NCBI GenBank assembly: GCA_034696485.1
Contig: JAQIWT010001243.1
Location: forward strand, 1-11,718
Direction of reading: 5' to 3'
Length of the DNA stretch: 11,718 bases
Origin: Isohypsibius dastychi
Lineage: Eukaryota; Tardigrada; Eutardigrada; Parachela; Isohypsibiidae
Positions within the stretch are counted from its first letter, which is position 1. The number at the start of each line of letters is the position of its first letter. The notes beneath the pieces are model-generated. The model saw only the letters and a program-made list of their open reading frames with translations. It ran no database searches and was not told where the DNA came from. Both the position numbers and the translations under genes were made by a program. Below, one piece after another: positions 8,837-11,718 of the stretch.

Positions 8837-8854
8837 GGTGCCAGCCTGGCACCG
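8836..8854. repeat. Second palindrome abutting the first
   Basis: CGGTGCCAG, a single C, then CTGGCACCG form 9-bp perfect arms. It shares GTGCCAGCC with the centre of the palindrome at 8796-8836 and starts on that palindrome's last base. Confidence 0.88.
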
Positions 8855-9226
8855 TCATAAAATATAAAATGTAATTTCACGCGCACAATACATCGCACGT
8901 TCGTCATGAGGAAGCACAAAATGAAAGTGATTGCGAGATTTCACTGCTTCGTGGTGAAGACAGGAGAGGTAGAGAGACCATTGTTCTGCATTAATTGGGT
9001 GCTAGCCTAATCTTGTTTGCATAAGTTGATGAGCTTCAGGAAATAAGTTTGATAATTCACCACAGGTTTCAGTACAAGAATTCAACCACAACAACAGCTC
9101 TGAAAAATCTCTCAGTTTGTGATGAACACCATTTATATTTGCATGAAGCGAGTTCGGCCTGCGGTATTTGAACTAAAATTAAAAACTACGGTTTTAGCAT
9201 GCATTTCTCTCTACCGTCTGTGTAAA
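8855..9226. other. Gene-free stretch
   Basis: There is one 34-codon ATG frame at 8906-9010 on the plus strand, without family resemblance. Nothing else is supportable. Confidence 0.4.
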
Positions 9227-9290
9227 TCACGGGTGAAGATTTTATCGCACTTTTACTTTTCCGCCCCTCTCCTCTACTGCTCCTGGTTTG
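9227..9290 (-). repeat. Diverged inverted repeat, right copy
   Basis: This is the partner of 7637-7711 in the opposite orientation. On the minus strand the shared blocks run aggagcagtagaggagaggg, gcggaaaa, then aatcttcacccg about 20 bp later. The two copies enclose about 1.5 kb containing the twin palindromes. Confidence 0.7.
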
Positions 9291-9706
9291 CCTTTGGCTG
9301 TATTAAATTAACGGCCAATAGGGTTTCCTCGTAAACAAAAATTATTCTCGATTTGGAAGTTGGGGTAAAGTAGTAAAGTTTCGAAAGTCCCAAGTTTCTC
9401 TTACGATGACCTTGCCTTTGCAATGTCCGTTGATAAGGTTCATCCATGTGAGTCACGTTCTGCCGCACTGAGCCGATTACTTCGAAATATCTTGGTATTC
9501 TCGAATTTATTTCTGAAAATGATGTTTCGCTTTGCAAATGAAGGTCGATAAACCGTATGGCTCTCAAGTGGATAGCATATGTTAGCTCTATCGATACTAG
9601 ATCTTGCGTCGATAAAACGGACCGTTCTACTGCAAAAGCGCAGGTACTGTAGAGCAATACACAATCAACAAAATGAAATAAATTGTTGGTGCCATCATTT
9701 TTAGAT
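9274..9706 (-). other. Unrecognised open frame beside a signal-peptide-like ORF
   Basis: One minus-strand frame stays open from about 9706 to a stop near 9274 (roughly 144 codons) but has no ATG in its first two thirds. A neighbouring frame starts with two ATGs at 9698 and encodes MMAPTIYFILLIVYCSTVPA plus LLQ before a stop at 9627, which looks like a secretory signal peptide (hydrophobic core, Ala near the end). The longer frame contains a dibasic-rich GHRKRNLG segment. A frameshift or an unrecognised intron could join the two into a secreted protein, but I found no splice pair of normal size in the right phase. It may equally be a decayed gene or chance. The 3' end overlaps the inverted repeat at 9227-9290. 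Confidence 0.17.
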
Positions 9707-10096
9707 CACAAACAAACACAAGAAGTGAGGTTAAAGCGGCTAGTTTTATCCGAAGGGATTTTTGACAAGAAGAAACGCAATTTAAGCACAAAGTGCGCGT
9801 TGAGCAATTTATCAAGCGAAAATCTGGTTTTGTTTTGGGATATCCCCAGGTGTGAGATGGAAAATTCTCACGCCTCCAAATGGTAAAATGATAACAGAAG
9901 TTTGAATGGTGAGGTAGGTCATTGTAGAGAATATTTTGTTCAACGTGAGTACCGAAAAAAGTATGAAGTCTAAACCTGATTTCCGATGGAGCTGTCAAAG
10001 ATGAAACATTTTCCAGCACCAGTGCTGAACTGAACTTATCGGACGGAAGAAGAAAACAGAAAATCGCGAAAACGAAGGAACTTCAGTCCTCAACGG
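9707..10096. other. Intergenic region downstream of the second BTB-kelch gene
   Basis: It carries a minus-strand open frame running to 10019, without family resemblance, and a short CAGCACCAGTGCTG palindrome near 10014. No canonical AATAAA is seen on the minus strand soon after the stop at 10097. Confidence 0.4.
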
Positions 10097-11718
10097 TCAT
10101 TCTACATTCTTCTGCGGGAAGACATCCAATGAAGAAGTCAGCAGCCGCACAGGCACAAAATCTGCTTTCCAGTCGAAGGGAAATTCTTGGCGGTCTGTCC
10201 ACAAATCCCACACGTGATCATAGACCCACGATGCAAAACCAGCCATTTTCTCGCTGAAGGCAATGCAAACAACCTTATTTTCGACAATCAGGGTTTTCCA
10301 GATCTTCTCAGTGCAGGCGGCTGAAAGAAAGAATATTTAGACATCAAAATTCAATTGATTTAGTTGTAATCTGGTAAATGTGACGTTGGTTCTCACTACT
10401 GAGGCGGAATTCCGAAGTGACTGCATCAAATATCCACAGCTTGGTCTCGAAGAACACTGAAGTAAAAGGTCATCAGGTTCGGACATCAGCTGGTTGGACT
10501 TGGTACCTACCTGTGATATATATCATTCCATCGGGCCCAATGCAACAATTCCTTGGAGCTTCTTCGAAGGGTGGTGTGATGGGTAGCAGAGCCGACCAAA
10601 CCTCATTGCTAGGGTCATAGGAATAACGACCGTCCTTGGTGAATACATGGATCTTTCCAGCAAAACCGATGAGCAAAAAACTGTCATGGTTGCGGTTCCG
10701 GAGGTGGGCTGGCACATCACGAATCTTGCTTACATTGCTGTAGATCATGTCAGTACAGTCAAACTTGAAGAAGTCTCGCTCAAGCTTCTTAGCGTTCGAC
10801 AGTGCCATATAAACGAATTTATCAAGATAAGCTGCTACCCCAACTGTAAATCAGACTTCGGTGAATTGCCTTCGTTTAAAGTAAGACAGAAAACTTACAA
10901 GGCGGGATTCTTATATAGGTATAAGGCACCCTGTGAGCAACTTCCGGATTCCAGTTTTCAAGGAATAAGTCGTCCGTTTGCACTGCATCATCATTAAACC
11001 AGCAAACGGCAGTCGACGGAGATGACAATTGAGGTCGATTCAAAGGACTCTCAGCGTCGAATAATGTGGTGCGGGATGCAGAATCCTTCAATCGTCCGAA
11101 TGGATCATAGAACTGATATTCACCGCCTCTGCAGCCTCTACCATGCGGCAAGATTGCCACCACCTCAACTGTTCCTAAAAGAACAACGCTCAGATCAACC
11201 TACCAGCTAGTAAAAAGGGCAGGTACCCACGTGGCTGGGATTGCGATGAGCTATCGACACAGGCAATAAACGACCGAACGACAGAAGGTACTGAAGATGC
11301 ATTCTGGAATTCTGCCAGAAGGTGTTCCGAAAGACAACCACCGCGAACATACTTGGCCATGGCTGCAAAATCATCAGACCTTTTTGAAGGATCAACAGAA
11401 ACCCAGTGGGAAAGCGTTCGGAAGAGCACATCTTCTGAGATAACGAAGAGATTGGGATCGGAGACAATATCCAGCCACTACAGAAACCAGAGTAAGTTAG
11501 CCATTCGACAAAATTTTTCATAACCATACCTGCTTTGCAGACATGTCCATTAACTGCTCGGAACACGTCGCAAGAATATATTCAAATTTGGCTTTGACTA
11601 AACCAGAAACTTTCCCGCTCAGGCCAACATATCCATGGTATTCCTCTGGAACAATATAGCACCACAGAATGACCGAGGTGTTGCCATTTGCTATCTCGTC
11701 CCGAATCAGTGTAGAAAA
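10097..11718 (-). CDS. BTB-BACK-kelch-like paralog, 5' part outside the window
   Basis: The visible exons are 11718-11530 (partial), 11477-11231, 11174-10899, 10843-10511, 10456-10397 and 10320-10097. They encode the last 442 residues before TGA, with GT-AG introns of 52, 56, 55, 54 and 76 bp. Phases match the neighbour exactly (0,1,1,1,1), and exon 3 has the identical length of 247 bp. The window starts in the end of BTB/start of BACK (FSTLIRDE, VKAKFEYILATCSEQLM). BACK ends around visible residue 125 (WLDIVSDPNLFVISEDVLFR, then R-GGCL), followed by the kelch-like propeller (SYDPSNEVWSALL, TKLWIFDAVTSEF, WVYDHVWDLW). Its likely role is as a Cullin-3 substrate adaptor, by family. BACK residues are about 70% identical to the gene at 4958-7322, but exon 4 is almost unalignable. 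The acceptor of exon 5 is slightly uncertain: 10844-10845 is preferred, but alternative AGs lie a few bases inside. Confidence 0.9.

Noticed and set aside
1-11718. tRNA, rRNA or CRISPR-like structures
   Set aside because: I looked for tRNA B-box-like words (for example ggttcaatac near 1411) and regular spaced repeats. No cloverleaf-compatible partner or repeat-spacer array was found.

Overview
The window is AT-rich nuclear DNA from an invertebrate animal. Its two genes are split by uniformly tiny introns (49-58 bp, plus two longer last introns), which rules out bacterial, phage and organellar DNA. A decayed fragment also matches an animal-type 26S proteasome ATPase. Short introns and a local family of BTB-kelch genes would suit an enoplean nematode (Trichuris/Trichinella-like), but tardigrades and some other compact invertebrate genomes are also possible. 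The species assignment is inference only.

Layout. Positions 1-118 hold a degenerate C-rich simple repeat. Positions 119-4950 hold no intact gene that I can support. This stretch is a graveyard of old repeats: a ~150-180 bp unit present three times (about 2007, 3451 and 3631), a second unit present twice (about 2711 and 3131), a recurring CTAATTAG-centred palindromic motif, a possible 470-bp element with matching inverted ends (1168-1637), and a fragment of a proteasome Rpt4/PSMC6-like gene with two in-frame stops (2209-2352). A perfect 22-bp palindrome lies at 4279-4300.

Positions 4958-7322 (minus strand) are a complete seven-exon BTB-BACK-kelch-like gene of 593 codons. Every exon junction keeps frame. 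Its last intron is enlarged to 311 bp by a ~150-bp hairpin sequence that its neighbour lacks. Positions 7323-10096 are intergenic and hold a pair of diverged inverted repeats (about 7637-7711 and 9227-9290), two adjacent near-perfect palindromes (8796-8854), small tandem duplications, and an unexplained open frame beside a signal-peptide-like ORF (about 9274-9706). Positions 10097-11718 (minus strand) are the 3' part of a second, tandem BTB-BACK-kelch paralog with the same exon count, intron positions and phases. Its first exon and the start of its second lie beyond the window.

The two genes are head-to-tail duplicates. Proteins of this architecture normally act as substrate adaptors for Cullin-3 ubiquitin ligases: the BTB domain binds Cul3, BACK positions the propeller, and the kelch-type propeller binds the substrate. 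The BTB/BACK exons of the pair are about 70% identical, while the first propeller exon is hardly alignable. That pattern fits a conserved ligase-binding half and a fast-changing target-binding half. I see no clearly new kind of system; the most unusual features are this lopsided divergence, the hairpin in one intron and the twin palindromes.
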